64,000 bases of DNA from Legionella sp. PATHC032. Its GTDB lineage: Bacteria > Pseudomonadota > Gammaproteobacteria > Legionellales > Legionellaceae. A model generated the notes under the pieces. It worked only from the letters and a program-made list of their open reading frames with translations, ran no database searches and was not told the DNA's origin. The DNA lies in assembly GCF_026191185.1 (NCBI RefSeq), contig NZ_JAPHOV010000002.1, forward strand, positions 1-64,000, given 5' to 3'. The position numbers and the translations under genes are program-made. Positions 26,724 to 35,920 of the stretch are shown one piece after another; the first letter of the stretch is position 1, and each line of letters opens with the position of its first letter.

Positions 26724-29672
26724 ATGCTCAGTGTAGAACCGCTTAAATCAGCTCAAGGTGCTGCTGATTATTACTCTAAAGCATTCAATTATTATTCAGG
26801 CGATGCCACAGCCATGCAGTGGCTAGGGCAGGGTAGTCAAAAATTGAAGCTCTCTGGTGTTGTGCAAAAAGAACAGATGCTGGCTTTATTAGAAGGTAGA
26901 TTGCCAGATGGCCAAGTTTTACAAAATCTTGAAGGAGAACATCGGCCTGGTTTTGATATGACCTTTTCTGCTCCTAAATCAGTGTCAGTTTTAGTAGGAT
27001 TAGGTTTAGCACCTGAATTAGTACGGTTTCATGATGAGGCGGTGCAATTGACTATCCGACAAATTGAAAAGGAATTTGCAGAAACCAGGGTTTCCCGTAG
27101 GGGTGAAATTTCTTTTGAGAAGACCAATAACTTATTGGTTGCAGCATTCAGACAGCCAAGTTCTCGTGCTAATGATCCAGCATTACATACCCACTGTGTC
27201 ACCATGAATATTACATTTCATGAAGGTAAAGCGCGATCATTGTCAAGTGATCCTTCAAGAGAACATGGGGTAATCGAGCAGATTCAAAATAATGCTCACT
27301 ATTGTGGTTTAATTTATCGTCAACATTTGGCCAATAAGCTTAAGGAAACGGGCTTTCATTTGCGATTAACAGGAAAAGGTTTGTTTGAAATTGATGGTGT
27401 TCCTGATGAGGTTTTACATGAATTTTCAACAAGGCGAATGGATATTTTGGGGTATATGGATGAGAAGGGTTGGAATGGTGCAAAAAGTGCATCCACTGCT
27501 ACTGTACTGACTCGCAAGAATAAAGAAGAACATGATATCAATCTCCTTACAGAAGATTGGAAACAACGCGCAAAAGATATAGGGTTTGATGCTCAAGCGT
27601 TTATGCAACATCGAGATAAATCGCAATCTATTTCTTGGCTCTCAGGGGTTAAAGATAGATTATTGGCTTTAGTAAACAAATATAAAAAAGATTCTAGCCC
27701 ATCAGAGATAGAAGCAGCACACGCTTGTGTTGTCGTCGCAATAGAAACGTTAAGTCAGCGAACTTCAATTTTTTCAGAAAGAATGTTAACTCAAGAAGCG
27801 ATGAAACATAGTCTTATTTATCCAAAAGCGGTTTCAAGGCAATCAATTATTGAATCTATCCAACAAGAAATAAAAAGTCAAACGCTATATGAAGCAAGAT
27901 GCTTCGATCGTGGAGAACGCTTGCTCACAACACCTTGGCTTTTAACTTTGGAAACAGAAACTATAGCCAGAATTGATCGCAATAAAGGTGCAGTTCCCGC
28001 TATTGCCCACCTTAATGCAGTTACAGCTTTCCAGAAAATGCGCAGCTCTTTGTTACCTTACCCCATGACCAATTCACAAAAAGAATCCATGAAGGTGTTG
28101 TTAACGAGCAAAGATCGATATTTGGCTATTCAAGGTTATGCAGGAGTTGCCAAAACTTCTATGCTTTCAGAGGCGAGAATTTTTATCGAAGCTCAAGGGC
28201 ATAAGCTCCGTGGGATTACGGTTGCAAGCTCTGCAGCACATGAGTTGCAAGAAAAAGCAGGGATTAAAGCTGATGTATTCCCCTTGGTGCATCAGGAATT
28301 GAAAGAAGCACAAACAGCTTCCTTAACTAAAACACTATTTATTATCGATGAAGCATCCATGCTTTCTTCTCACCAAGGCCATGAGTTGATGAAGCAAATT
28401 GAGCGTGTTGGTGCACGGCTCGTATTAGTTGGGGATAGAGCTCAGCTACCCAGTGTGAATGCAGGGCGAATCTTTGGGTTAACCCAAGAATATGGTATTG
28501 AAACCGCTGTCATGGATGAAGTTGTTCGGCAAAAAAACGAGATCTTAAGGCAAGCTGTAATAGCAACCACGAAAGGTTTTGTGCAAGAAGCATTAGATAA
28601 TTTGGATGTTAAAACGCTTGCGACTCATAAAGAGCGTATTGCTTGGATTGCCAATCATTGGCTTTCTTTATCCGCATCCGCGCGAGATGAAACGTTGCTA
28701 TTTGCGCCAACACACGCCAATAGAGAAGAAATTACCACATTTATTCGCAGTGGATTAAAACAAGAGGGGACCTTAAAAGGCGAGCAGTTTAGTCAAATTA
28801 TTCTTAAAACAAAAATGATGGAACCTATCCAGAGCCGATTTGTGGCCTATTACCAGAAAGGCGATATGGTGCGTTTTAACCAAAGTTTTAAAAGGAATAA
28901 AATTCACGCTGGTAGTTATTACACGGTAGGAGAAATTAGTAAAAAGCATCGTCAAGATAATGTGTTACCACTGATTGATGAGAGTGGTAATTTAATCAAA
29001 TTTAATCTAAACAATCTGCCAAACTACAAAACTCATACAGCCCCTTTTGAACGAACCATTGAAGTATATGAAACAAAATCCTTGGAGCTTTTGGTTGGTG
29101 ATAAGGTCATGTGGACGCGAAATTTTAAAGCTAACGATATACGAAATGGTCAATGTGCGACTCTTCATGAAATAAAAAACAACTCTTTTATGTTTATCAC
29201 GAAAGAAGGGCGTTTATTAACACTCGAAAAATCCCATCCCGCCTTAAAACATCTTGATTATAGCTATGTTCTTACTAACTACAAGGTTCAAGGGAAAGAT
29301 GCACCCTATGGCATTGGTTTAATGGAATCATTTCACCGATTTGGCAGTACCTTAAACAATTTTTACGTCCAAATTTCCAGAGCAATTCATGGTATGACTT
29401 TGGTAACGGATAATAAAGAAGAATTAGTTCATGCTATTCGAAGAAATTCGAACGAAAAACCAGCCTCAATGGATATTACCTCAAGCGCACAATTAATTCA
29501 TCATGAGCGTCGATTCGGGGCGCAAAATCAATTATCCATACAATCAGTAATTGATAAGAAAAAATCCCTTGAAATTCAAGAAATATCTAAATCAATGAAT
29601 CAAGATGATCTCATTATTGAGAAGAAAGGACCTCATTTAACCAAGCAATTAAGTAAAGAATTAGAACTATAA
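26724..29672 (+). CDS. traI: TraI, MobF-family relaxase-helicase
   Basis: A 982-residue protein. The N-terminal relaxase has the MobF tyrosine pairs at the positions of F TraI, Y16/Y17 and Y23/Y24, and a metal-binding histidine cluster (LHTHCVTMN near 155-165). From about residue 450 there is a RecD-like helicase with Walker A GYAGVAKTS (about 470) and IIDEASM (about 540). It nicks oriT and unwinds the transferred strand. F TraI has 1756 residues; the second helicase-like domain and C-terminal domain are reduced here, so this is a compact MobF enzyme. The gene is 14 bases from traD. Confidence 0.95.
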   Translation: MLSVEPLKSAQGAADYYSKAFNYYSGDATAMQWLGQGSQKLKLSGVVQKEQMLALLEGRLPDGQVLQNLEGEHRPGFDMTFSAPKSVSVLVGLGLAPELVRFHDEAVQLTIRQIEKEFAETRVSRRGEISFEKTNNLLVAAFRQPSSRANDPALHTHCVTMNITFHEGKARSLSSDPSREHGVIEQIQNNAHYCGLIYRQHLANKLKETGFHLRLTGKGLFEIDGVPDEVLHEFSTRRMDILGYMDEKGWNGAKSASTATVLTRKNKEEHDINLLTEDWKQRAKDIGFDAQAFMQHRDKSQSISWLSGVKDRLLALVNKYKKDSSPSEIEAAHACVVVAIETLSQRTSIFSERMLTQEAMKHSLIYPKAVSRQSIIESIQQEIKSQTLYEARCFDRGERLLTTPWLLTLETETIARIDRNKGAVPAIAHLNAVTAFQKMRSSLLPYPMTNSQKESMKVLLTSKDRYLAIQGYAGVAKTSMLSEARIFIEAQGHKLRGITVASSAAHELQEKAGIKADVFPLVHQELKEAQTASLTKTLFIIDEASMLSSHQGHELMKQIERVGARLVLVGDRAQLPSVNAGRIFGLTQEYGIETAVMDEVVRQKNEILRQAVIATTKGFVQEALDNLDVKTLATHKERIAWIANHWLSLSASARDETLLFAPTHANREEITTFIRSGLKQEGTLKGEQFSQIILKTKMMEPIQSRFVAYYQKGDMVRFNQSFKRNKIHAGSYYTVGEISKKHRQDNVLPLIDESGNLIKFNLNNLPNYKTHTAPFERTIEVYETKSLELLVGDKVMWTRNFKANDIRNGQCATLHEIKNNSFMFITKEGRLLTLEKSHPALKHLDYSYVLTNYKVQGKDAPYGIGLMESFHRFGSTLNNFYVQISRAIHGMTLVTDNKEELVHAIRRNSNEKPASMDITSSAQLIHHERRFGAQNQLSIQSVIDKKKSLEIQEISKSMNQDDLIIEKKGPHLTKQLSKELEL

Positions 29673-29688
29673 GATAGGAGGAGTTTAT

Positions 29689-30012
29689 ATGTCACGTTTA
29701 ACCATTTCATTGCCAGATAATTTGCATCAACACATATCAGCATTAGCTATAAAAAATAATGATTCTATGTCCAATATGATCAATCAATTAATTCAAGTTG
29801 GATTACATCACTGGTTTAAAAATGACGGAAACTTCAAAGCAAATCCAGCTGTCGAAAAGTACTGCCATCAACTAATTATTCAGATGAATGCGCTTATTAA
29901 AAATATGTCAATTGAGTTGTTGAAATTGGATAGAGAGGATTTTGAGAAGCTACAGCAGGCTGCGGCTATTAAATATAGCGAACTTAAAAACAGTGCGCAT
30001 GAAAATCTTTAG
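29689..30012 (+). CDS. Ribbon-helix-helix protein, likely relaxosome accessory
   Basis: A 107-residue protein whose first 45 residues (RLTISLPDNLHQHISALAIK, then MSNMINQLIQVG) have the ribbon-helix-helix pattern of Arc/MetJ-type DNA binders. The rest is helical. It starts 16 bases after traI with ribosome site GGAGGAG, so it probably binds oriT or the operon promoter. A Tn3 transposon is inserted one target duplication after its TAG stop and leaves the gene whole. Triple TGGTGAA-type repeats just beyond the transposon may be its target. Confidence 0.8.
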   Translation: MSRLTISLPDNLHQHISALAIKNNDSMSNMINQLIQVGLHHWFKNDGNFKANPAVEKYCHQLIIQMNALIKNMSIELLKLDREDFEKLQQAAAIKYSELKNSAHENL

Positions 30013-30017
30013 AAGAT
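30013..30017. repeat. Target-site duplication, left copy (AAGAT)
   Basis: AAGAT stands directly before the left inverted repeat, and the same five bases follow the right one at 35350. A five-base duplication is the usual product of Tn3-family insertion. Confidence 0.95.
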
Positions 30018-30055
30018 GGGGTGTGACAAGCAATGGAACGAAAAGGTACTCTAAG
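30018..30055 (+). repeat. Left terminal inverted repeat of the Tn3-family element
   Basis: 38 bases starting GGGGTGTGACAAGCA and ending GGTACTCTAAG. It matches the reverse complement of 35312-35349 at 36 of 38 positions. Confidence 0.95.
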
Positions 30056-30064
30056 GAAAAATCA

Positions 30065-30199
30065 CTAAGCCAGTTCTAGTATTTCAGTGGTATTAAGCTC
30101 TCTTAATTGTTCTTTTTGCTGCGACTTAGGCAACATAGATGAAAAGTTGCCCAGAAAATTAATATGTTTTCATCCTAGAGGTGTAATTCTCGGATCATC
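30065..30199 (-). pseudogene. 3' remnant of a second Tn3-family tnpA
   Basis: Read on the minus strand, about 43 codons give DDPRITPLG, a TGA stop, then KHINFLGNFSSMLPK and LRELNTTEILELA with a TAG stop. This is clearly the same C-terminus as the intact TnpA of this element (ARLSPLGRKHINFLGHFSF ... LELA). The internal stop and lack of the rest make it a dead fragment. It points outward toward the left repeat, as the intact tnpA does toward the right one. Confidence 0.88.
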
Positions 30200-30638
30200 T
30201 ATTCCTATTGTTCTCTGAAAAATTAACTGCTAAGTGATTCACGCCATAAATTGTTTCAACATAACACCCACTTGTGCTATTTATTGGAACACCGGTTATA
30301 AAAGTAATTGTGTCAAAGGGGCCTGTTGATTTCATACTACGTTTGGTATCAAGATAAAAATCACAACCAGAATTACCATTAATGTAACGAAAGTGCTGTA
30401 TACCTGTATCATTAGGTGTTGGAACACTAAATACGACTGAGCCATATGCTGGTATAAACCGGGCCTCTTCTGGAATTAAATTTGAATCAGTTGTTATCTC
30501 CATATTCGCTTGATTATTTAAACTAATGCGAACATAACTTTGATGATCATTGCTTGAATTTTCAGCATTTAACACGGAAATATCTGCGTGACTTAAACAT
30601 GAAAATAGTAGTCCTGGAATTAAGTAGTTAATTTTCAT
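30195..30638 (-). CDS. Secreted hypothetical protein, transposon passenger
   Basis: A 147-residue protein with a signal peptide (MKINYLIPGLLFSCLSHA, cleavage before DISV) and a mature part of beta-type sequence with two cysteines (in SGCDFYL and SGCYVET) likely joined in the periplasm. I do not recognise the family. It is the last of three minus-strand passenger genes, 48 bases below the Xre regulator. The stop overlaps the tnpA remnant by a few bases, so its 3' end may have been formed when the transposon was assembled. Confidence 0.7.
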   Translation of the reverse strand: MKINYLIPGLLFSCLSHADISVLNAENSSNDHQSYVRISLNNQANMEITTDSNLIPEEARFIPAYGSVVFSVPTPNDTGIQHFRYINGNSGCDFYLDTKRSMKSTGPFDTITFITGVPINSTSGCYVETIYGVNHLAVNFSENNRNR

Positions 30639-30686
30639 AATATACTTCCTAAGTTAGTTTAGTTTCTAAATTTACCAGCATAAAAT

Positions 30687-30902
30687 TCATTCATTTTTTT
30701 CATCTCGAAACGCTAAAATATCACCTGGTTCGCAACTTAAGTATTTACATATTGCGTTTAGAGTTGAAAAACGAATGGCTTTCGCTTTACCTGTTTTTAA
30801 TAAGGATAGGTTTTGTTCTGTAATACCGATAAACTCTGCTAATTCTTTAGAGCGAATTTTGCGCTTAGCAAGCATCACATCTAAATTGATAACGATTGAC
30901 AT
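30687..30902 (-). CDS. Xre-family HTH regulator
   Basis: A 71-residue protein that is a single Cro/CI-type helix-turn-helix domain (MLAKRKIRSKELAEFIGITE, then LSLLKTGKAKAIRFSTLNAI). The small size and pattern match regulators that are regularly paired with DUF2975 membrane proteins; such a gene lies ten bases upstream. It likely controls the pair. Confidence 0.88.
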   Translation of the reverse strand: MSIVINLDVMLAKRKIRSKELAEFIGITEQNLSLLKTGKAKAIRFSTLNAICKYLSCEPGDILAFRDEKNE

Positions 30903-30911
30903 ACTTTTTAA

Positions 30912-31361
30912 TCATACAGTAAGTTGTTGTTCTTCTCGAATTCGATAGGCTTCCATCATAATCCAAGAGTTAATTATAATTAAGAACGCTAAGAAGATCA
31001 TTTCAATGCTGTCGATACTAATTCCAATCCATGTAAAAGAAGAAGTAATATATTTACATAAAGGAATAAGTATTTGCTCGGCTAACAAAATGTAGCCAAT
31101 ATTGCGAATAAACTTCACGTTAGAAAGGGTAAAAAAACTGTTTTTCTTATATGAATCAAATAACCGAATAAGAAAAAATAAAATCAATAAATTTGCCAAA
31201 GTGGAAATTAACGCCATAGAAAAATTAGTCCAAGGCTTATCTAATTGAGTAATGCCCATGCAAACGGCTAACCAACTAACGACAAATCCTCCAGCTAGTA
31301 ACAAAAAACTGATTATAAAAATAGTTTTGAAAACTGAACTTATGCGTTGAATTTTATTCAT
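30912..31361 (-). CDS. DUF2975-type membrane protein
   Basis: A 149-residue integral membrane protein with four hydrophobic segments (about 14-38, 46-66, 86-104 and 112-132) and a short charged tail. The topology and the adjacent small Xre gene are typical of DUF2975. The function of this pair is not established; a role in membrane stress or signalling, or a toxin-antitoxin-like behaviour, is speculation. The promoter lies in the AT-rich 227-base gap up to tnpR. Confidence 0.8.
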   Translation of the reverse strand: MNKIQRISSVFKTIFIISFLLLAGGFVVSWLAVCMGITQLDKPWTNFSMALISTLANLLILFFLIRLFDSYKKNSFFTLSNVKFIRNIGYILLAEQILIPLCKYITSSFTWIGISIDSIEMIFLAFLIIINSWIMMEAYRIREEQQLTV

Positions 31362-31588
31362 AAATAACTACTCCGAACATCTAGGTTGTTAGCGGAGGAT
31401 AATAAGTCATTTATTATTGTTTTTCAATAATTATTATATAAATAATAATAAAATATTAATTTTTTTCATAGAAACCTTATCTTGGCAAATATCTTGTCAA
31501 CTCCAATTTTTGTTTATTGAATAATAAGACATTGAAAGATCGCTGTATATTTAAGGTTGAGGATTAGTTAATCGCCAAAGTAATAAAA

Positions 31589-32161
31589 CTATTCACTCAA
31601 AGAAAGATATCTATAAAAACTAGCACGTGAAATTTTAAGTGTTTTACAGATATCGCCGATACTCATCCCATGATTTTTATGCATGCTCTTAGCAGTAAGT
31701 ACCTTTGGGTTATTCGATGCAATTTTCTTTCTTCCGCCACTTTTACCCCTGGCACGTGCAGCTTCTAATCCAGCCTTTGTTCTTTCCTGAATTAAGCGGC
31801 GTTCAAATTGAGCTAGAGAAGAAAAAATATTAAAAATTAGCTCTCCCGAAGCGGTAGTTGTATCAATCGCACCATCGCAGAGCGATCGAAATCCAATGCC
31901 TTTTTTTCCTAAATCTTCAACTAAAGTAACTAAATGCGCCATTGAGCGACCCAATCGGTCTAATCGCCATACCAATAGTGTGTCACCTGCTTCTAACTCC
32001 GCTATACATTTATCTAATCCAGGTCGTTCAGTTCGTACACCAGAAATTTTATCGATAAAGATTTTATTTTTTGCACATCCGGCTGCTTCAAGTGCATTGA
32101 GTTGCAATTGAACATCCTGATCATTCTTACTAACACGAGCGTATCCTACTAATTTTGGCAT
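31589..32161 (-). CDS. tnpR: TnpR, serine resolvase of the Tn3-family element
   Basis: A 190-residue serine recombinase: catalytic Ser11 in GYARVSKND, the LVWRLDRLGRS active-site block near residue 65-75, the long E helix (FERRLIQERTKAGLEAARARG) and a C-terminal HTH (MSIGDICKTLKISRASFYRYL). It resolves the cointegrate formed by TnpA. It is divergent from tnpA, and the 135-base gap between them should hold the res site. Confidence 0.93.
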   Translation of the reverse strand: MPKLVGYARVSKNDQDVQLQLNALEAAGCAKNKIFIDKISGVRTERPGLDKCIAELEAGDTLLVWRLDRLGRSMAHLVTLVEDLGKKGIGFRSLCDGAIDTTTASGELIFNIFSSLAQFERRLIQERTKAGLEAARARGKSGGRKKIASNNPKVLTAKSMHKNHGMSIGDICKTLKISRASFYRYLSLSE

Positions 32162-32296
32162 GTTATTTTCTCATAATTAAATGATAAATCGGGAAAATAA
32201 TATTTTGTTTCCTAAGATGGATAGATGATACACTTGCTAGCCTTTATATCCAATTAATTTTTCACTCTTAACAAACGAACGTTTTATGAGACATTC

Positions 32297-35200
32297 ATGC
32301 CTGTTGATTTTTTAACCGATGAGCAATATCAGTCCTATGCAAAATATCCTGAAACTCTGACACAAGATCAACTTGATAAATATTTTTACTTGGATGATAA
32401 GGACAAAGAATTAATCAAGGCATGTCGCCGTGATTACAATAAACTGGGATATGCAATACAATTAACTACGGTTAGATTCCTTGGTACTTTTCTTGCGAAC
32501 CCAATTGATGTGCCCAATCAAGTTGTCCACTACATTGCAAAACAATTAGCGATTGAACTTCCAGTAGTACTCGCATCTTATATGGATCGTAAAGCAACGC
32601 GATTAGATCATTGTGGTGAAATAAAGACTGTATTTGATTATAAAGATCTTGGCGGCATCTGGGGCTATCGATTAACTCACTGGCTGTATGATCAAGCATG
32701 GTATGGCAATGAAAGACCAAGCATTTTGTTTGAACGTTGCACGCTGTGGCTCATCAGTAGAAAAGTTCTATTACCAGGCATAAGTACATTGACCGTTTTA
32801 ATAGCAAAAGTTCGAGACCGGGTTTCAAAACGGCTATGGCAGCGACTGACTTTGTTGGTAGATATCAACCAGAGGCAGCAACTCGAAAACTTATTGTTGG
32901 TACCTGACGGTAAACGTTATAGTAAACTTGATGAATTAAAAAATGGACCAACACATATCAGCAGTGCTGGATTAGTGCAGGCACTAAAACGTTATCAATA
33001 CATACGTGACTTAGGCTTAGGTCAAACAAACATTGGCAATATACCCAAAGCAAAAATTAATCACTTGGCCAGATATGTCACTGTCTCATGGGCACCATCG
33101 ATTGCACGAATGCCTGATGATAGACGCATTGCAGTGCTGTTTTCATTTGCATATGTTTATGAAATCACGGCGCTTGATGATGCATTAGATCTGTTGGACA
33201 TGTTGATCACAGAAATTACTGCTGCAGCAAAACGATTAGGTGAGAGAAAACGTATTCGTAGCTTGGGTGATTTGGATAAAGCTGCATTAAAGCTGTCTGA
33301 TTTTGGTGACTTGTTTTTACAACATGATGGGGAACAAAACTTGCCAGCTGTAATTTACAAAGCTATTTCTAAAGATACAATATCCAATGCGGTAGAGATT
33401 ATTAGGCAAATTGCCAAACCCCATCATGACAAATACTACGATGAGCTGCTTGAGCAATATAAAACCGTACGTCGATTCCTGCCAACATTACTTAGCACGG
33501 TTAAATTCCAAACAACTAAAGAAGGCAAATCGGTACAAGCAGCAATAGAATTTTTAGCGTCTATAGAAGGGAAGAGAAAACCTTCATTTCAAAATGCGCC
33601 ACTTGATATTATTAATACTGGTTGGCGAAATATTGTTATCAACCCTAAGACCAAGGAAATTGATAGACCAGGTTATACCTTATGTGTCATGGATCATCTA
33701 CAAACTAATATGCGCAGCCGAGATATGCACGTAGTATTTAGTGAACGATGGTGTGACCCTCGCGCTAAATTGTTAAGAGGTGCTGCCTGGGATGAACATA
33801 AAATTCCAGTATGCCGATCACTCAATTTAAGTATTGATTTTGATGAGGAGTTTGGTTACCTGTCTTCAATATTAGAAGATAAATACCAGAATGTGCTGCA
33901 AAGATTACCCCAAAATGATGCGATTGAGATTGTGAAAAACAGTAAGGGAAAAGATAGAATCAAATTATCCAGATTAGAAAAAATTGAGGAACCAGAAAGC
34001 CTAAAAATATTGAAAAGTAAAATCGACAAGCTGATGCCTCGCATTGATTTTCCAGAATTATTGCTCGAAGCCAACCGTATGTCTGATTTTACAGATGAGT
34101 GCACTCATATTAGCGATAATAATTCACGCATATCTGGAATTGAAGTTTCATTATGTGCAGTCATTATGGCGGAAGCATGCAACATTGGTATTGAACCATT
34201 GATTAATGAAGACAGCCCAGAATTGACACGCAATCGATTAAGTTGGATTCAGCAAAATTGCATCCGTGCTGAAACAATTGCTAGATCTAATGCGAAATTG
34301 GTAGACCTGCACTCCCAACAACCACTTGCGAAAAAGATGGGTACTGGTAATATTGCTTCTGCTGATGGCGTAAGATTTACCTGCGCTGTAAAAACAGTAA
34401 ATTCTGGGCCGAATAAAAAATACTATGGGCCAAAACGCGGGCTAACTTATTACAATTTTGTATCGGATCAAAATGCAGGATTTCATGGAATTGTAATTAC
34501 TGGTACTCTTCGTGATTCTCTTTATTTATTGGATGGCATGCAGGATCAACAAACAAGTCTCGATATAAAAGAAATAATGACTGATACGGCTGGTGCTAGC
34601 GAAATAATCTTTGCGTTATTTTGGTTGTTGGGATACCAATTTAGCCCAAGGCTTGCTGATGTTGGTGGTGCACGGTTTTGGAGAGTTGATTCTAAAGCGG
34701 ATTATGGGGTGCTTAATGATATTTCAAATCACAAAATTAACGAAGCATCAATACGCAAGCATTGGGAGGATATTCTACGAGTCGCTGTTTCCTTGAAATT
34801 AGGTCATGTCAGTGCTTCAGATTTAATACGTTCCTTATTTCGAAAGAATAGACCATCTGGACTAGCCAAAGCCTTAATGAACTTAGGTCGTATTATTAAG
34901 ACGTTATATCTGCTCAATTATATTGATAGCGAAGGGTACCGACGTCATATTTTGATACAACTCAATAAAGGTGAAAGTCGCCACAGCTTGGCACGCACCG
35001 TGTATCATGGAAAACGTGGTGAAATTCACGAAAAATATCGCGAGGGGCAGGAAGACCAACTCAATGCATTAGGATTGGCAACCAACGCTATTGTATTATG
35101 GAATACGGTTTATATGCAGGCTGCATTAGATTATTTGCGCGCACAGGGTGAAGTGATAAATGAAGAAGATGAAGCAAGGTTATCGCCATTAGGGCGGAAA

Positions 35201-35302
35201 CATATTAATTTCTTGGGACATTTTTCATTTATGTTGCCTAAAGTTGTGGCAGAAGGTCAATTGAGATCATTAAATGTTGCTGAAAAGCTAGAGCTGGCTT
35301 AA
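32297..35302 (+). CDS. tnpA: TnpA, Tn3-family transposase
   Basis: A 1001-residue transposase, the normal size of the family. The catalytic domain lies in the last third, with aspartates in ASADGVRF (about residue 690) and IMTDTAG (about 765) and the family's C-terminal block GRKHINFLGHFSFMLPK. It cuts at the 38-bp repeats and moves by replicative transposition. The stop is nine bases before the right repeat. Confidence 0.95.
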   Translation: MPVDFLTDEQYQSYAKYPETLTQDQLDKYFYLDDKDKELIKACRRDYNKLGYAIQLTTVRFLGTFLANPIDVPNQVVHYIAKQLAIELPVVLASYMDRKATRLDHCGEIKTVFDYKDLGGIWGYRLTHWLYDQAWYGNERPSILFERCTLWLISRKVLLPGISTLTVLIAKVRDRVSKRLWQRLTLLVDINQRQQLENLLLVPDGKRYSKLDELKNGPTHISSAGLVQALKRYQYIRDLGLGQTNIGNIPKAKINHLARYVTVSWAPSIARMPDDRRIAVLFSFAYVYEITALDDALDLLDMLITEITAAAKRLGERKRIRSLGDLDKAALKLSDFGDLFLQHDGEQNLPAVIYKAISKDTISNAVEIIRQIAKPHHDKYYDELLEQYKTVRRFLPTLLSTVKFQTTKEGKSVQAAIEFLASIEGKRKPSFQNAPLDIINTGWRNIVINPKTKEIDRPGYTLCVMDHLQTNMRSRDMHVVFSERWCDPRAKLLRGAAWDEHKIPVCRSLNLSIDFDEEFGYLSSILEDKYQNVLQRLPQNDAIEIVKNSKGKDRIKLSRLEKIEEPESLKILKSKIDKLMPRIDFPELLLEANRMSDFTDECTHISDNNSRISGIEVSLCAVIMAEACNIGIEPLINEDSPELTRNRLSWIQQNCIRAETIARSNAKLVDLHSQQPLAKKMGTGNIASADGVRFTCAVKTVNSGPNKKYYGPKRGLTYYNFVSDQNAGFHGIVITGTLRDSLYLLDGMQDQQTSLDIKEIMTDTAGASEIIFALFWLLGYQFSPRLADVGGARFWRVDSKADYGVLNDISNHKINEASIRKHWEDILRVAVSLKLGHVSASDLIRSLFRKNRPSGLAKALMNLGRIIKTLYLLNYIDSEGYRRHILIQLNKGESRHSLARTVYHGKRGEIHEKYREGQEDQLNALGLATNAIVLWNTVYMQAALDYLRAQGEVINEEDEARLSPLGRKHINFLGHFSFMLPKVVAEGQLRSLNVAEKLELA

Positions 35303-35311
35303 TGATTTTTG

Positions 35312-35349
35312 CTTAGAGTACCTTTTCGTTCCAATGATTGTCACACCCC
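35312..35349 (-). repeat. Right terminal inverted repeat of the Tn3-family element
   Basis: 38 bases ending GTCACACCCC, the mirror of the left repeat with two mismatches. AAGAT follows at once at 35350-35354 as the second copy of the target duplication. Confidence 0.95.
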
Positions 35350-35357
35350 AAGATAAA

Positions 35358-35477
35358 ATGGTGAACCTATGGTGCAAGAGATGGTGAAGATTATACAAGT
35401 TGATGTTAGAGGCCATGAAAAATAAAGAACTTTCAATTATTTTACTTCACCATTACCCTTCACCAGCTATTCACCAT
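35358..35477. repeat. Triple repeats in inverted arms, candidate oriT or protein-binding region
   Basis: Three TGGTGAA-type heptamers (35359, 35370 with one mismatch, 35382) spaced by 11-12 bases are mirrored by three TTCACCA heptamers (35446, 35459, 35470) spaced by 11-13 bases. The two arms together form an imperfect inverted repeat of about 34 bases with a 57-base centre. Before the transposon came in, this region directly followed traI and the ribbon-helix-helix gene. Helical spacing suits cooperative binding of such a protein, so oriT is a reasonable guess; no nick site could be proven. The rest of 35478-35920 shows only short dyads. Confidence 0.5.
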
Positions 35478-35821
35478 CTTTTTAGGTAAAAAAATGAATA
35501 AAAATAACCAAAATTACCTATAAATAAAGGACTTATAACGCATATTTTAATGATGCGAAAGGTGTGTCTCTGCTTTTAGAACTGGATGTTTTGTTTATTT
35601 ATTGGGCGTTTGGTTTTTACTCTTTTATTCACTGCTTAAGTAGCGCATTACGATTGCGCGTTTGTGATTGATTCAATTAGTGATGTTGTATAGCATGCTA
35701 CTTAATAGTTTAAAAAGAAGTTTTAAATGCAAAGACTTCCAATGCAGAAATAAAGGATTATAGCTCATGAACAGGTATTGATGATGTTAACCATCTTTGG
35801 AAGAGTCATCGACCATGATTT

Positions 35822-35885
35822 TTGGGTTAAATTATAGATATGGGATAAACATAAACTGAATTGATGTTTCTGTAATTTAACCCAA
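35822..35885. repeat. 13-bp perfect inverted repeat
   Basis: TTGGGTTAAATTA at 35822-35834 and its exact complement at 35873-35885 enclose 38 bases. It lies 36 bases from the end of hicB. No T-run follows, so it is more likely a binding site or part of oriT than a terminator. Confidence 0.5.
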
Positions 35886-35920
35886 TTAATTGAAACGAAG
35901 CCTATACAGCACACTTTTCA

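Larger units (their letters stand above)
30018..35349. mobile_element. Hybrid Tn3-family transposon, 5332 bp
   Basis: The element is bounded by 38-bp inverted repeats beginning GGGGTGTGACAA (30018-30055 and 35312-35349, two mismatches) and an AAGAT duplication. It holds tnpA (plus), tnpR (minus), an Xre/DUF2975 pair, a secreted protein gene, and at the left end the orphan 3' end of another tnpA. The likeness of the two ends goes beyond the repeats into that remnant, so the element probably arose from two related transposons in opposite orientation. The perfect duplication says the insertion is recent and was made by the present ends. Confidence 0.95.

Noticed and set aside
35822..35885. Terminator of hicB
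   Set aside because: The 38-base loop is long and no T-run follows in the direction of hicB.
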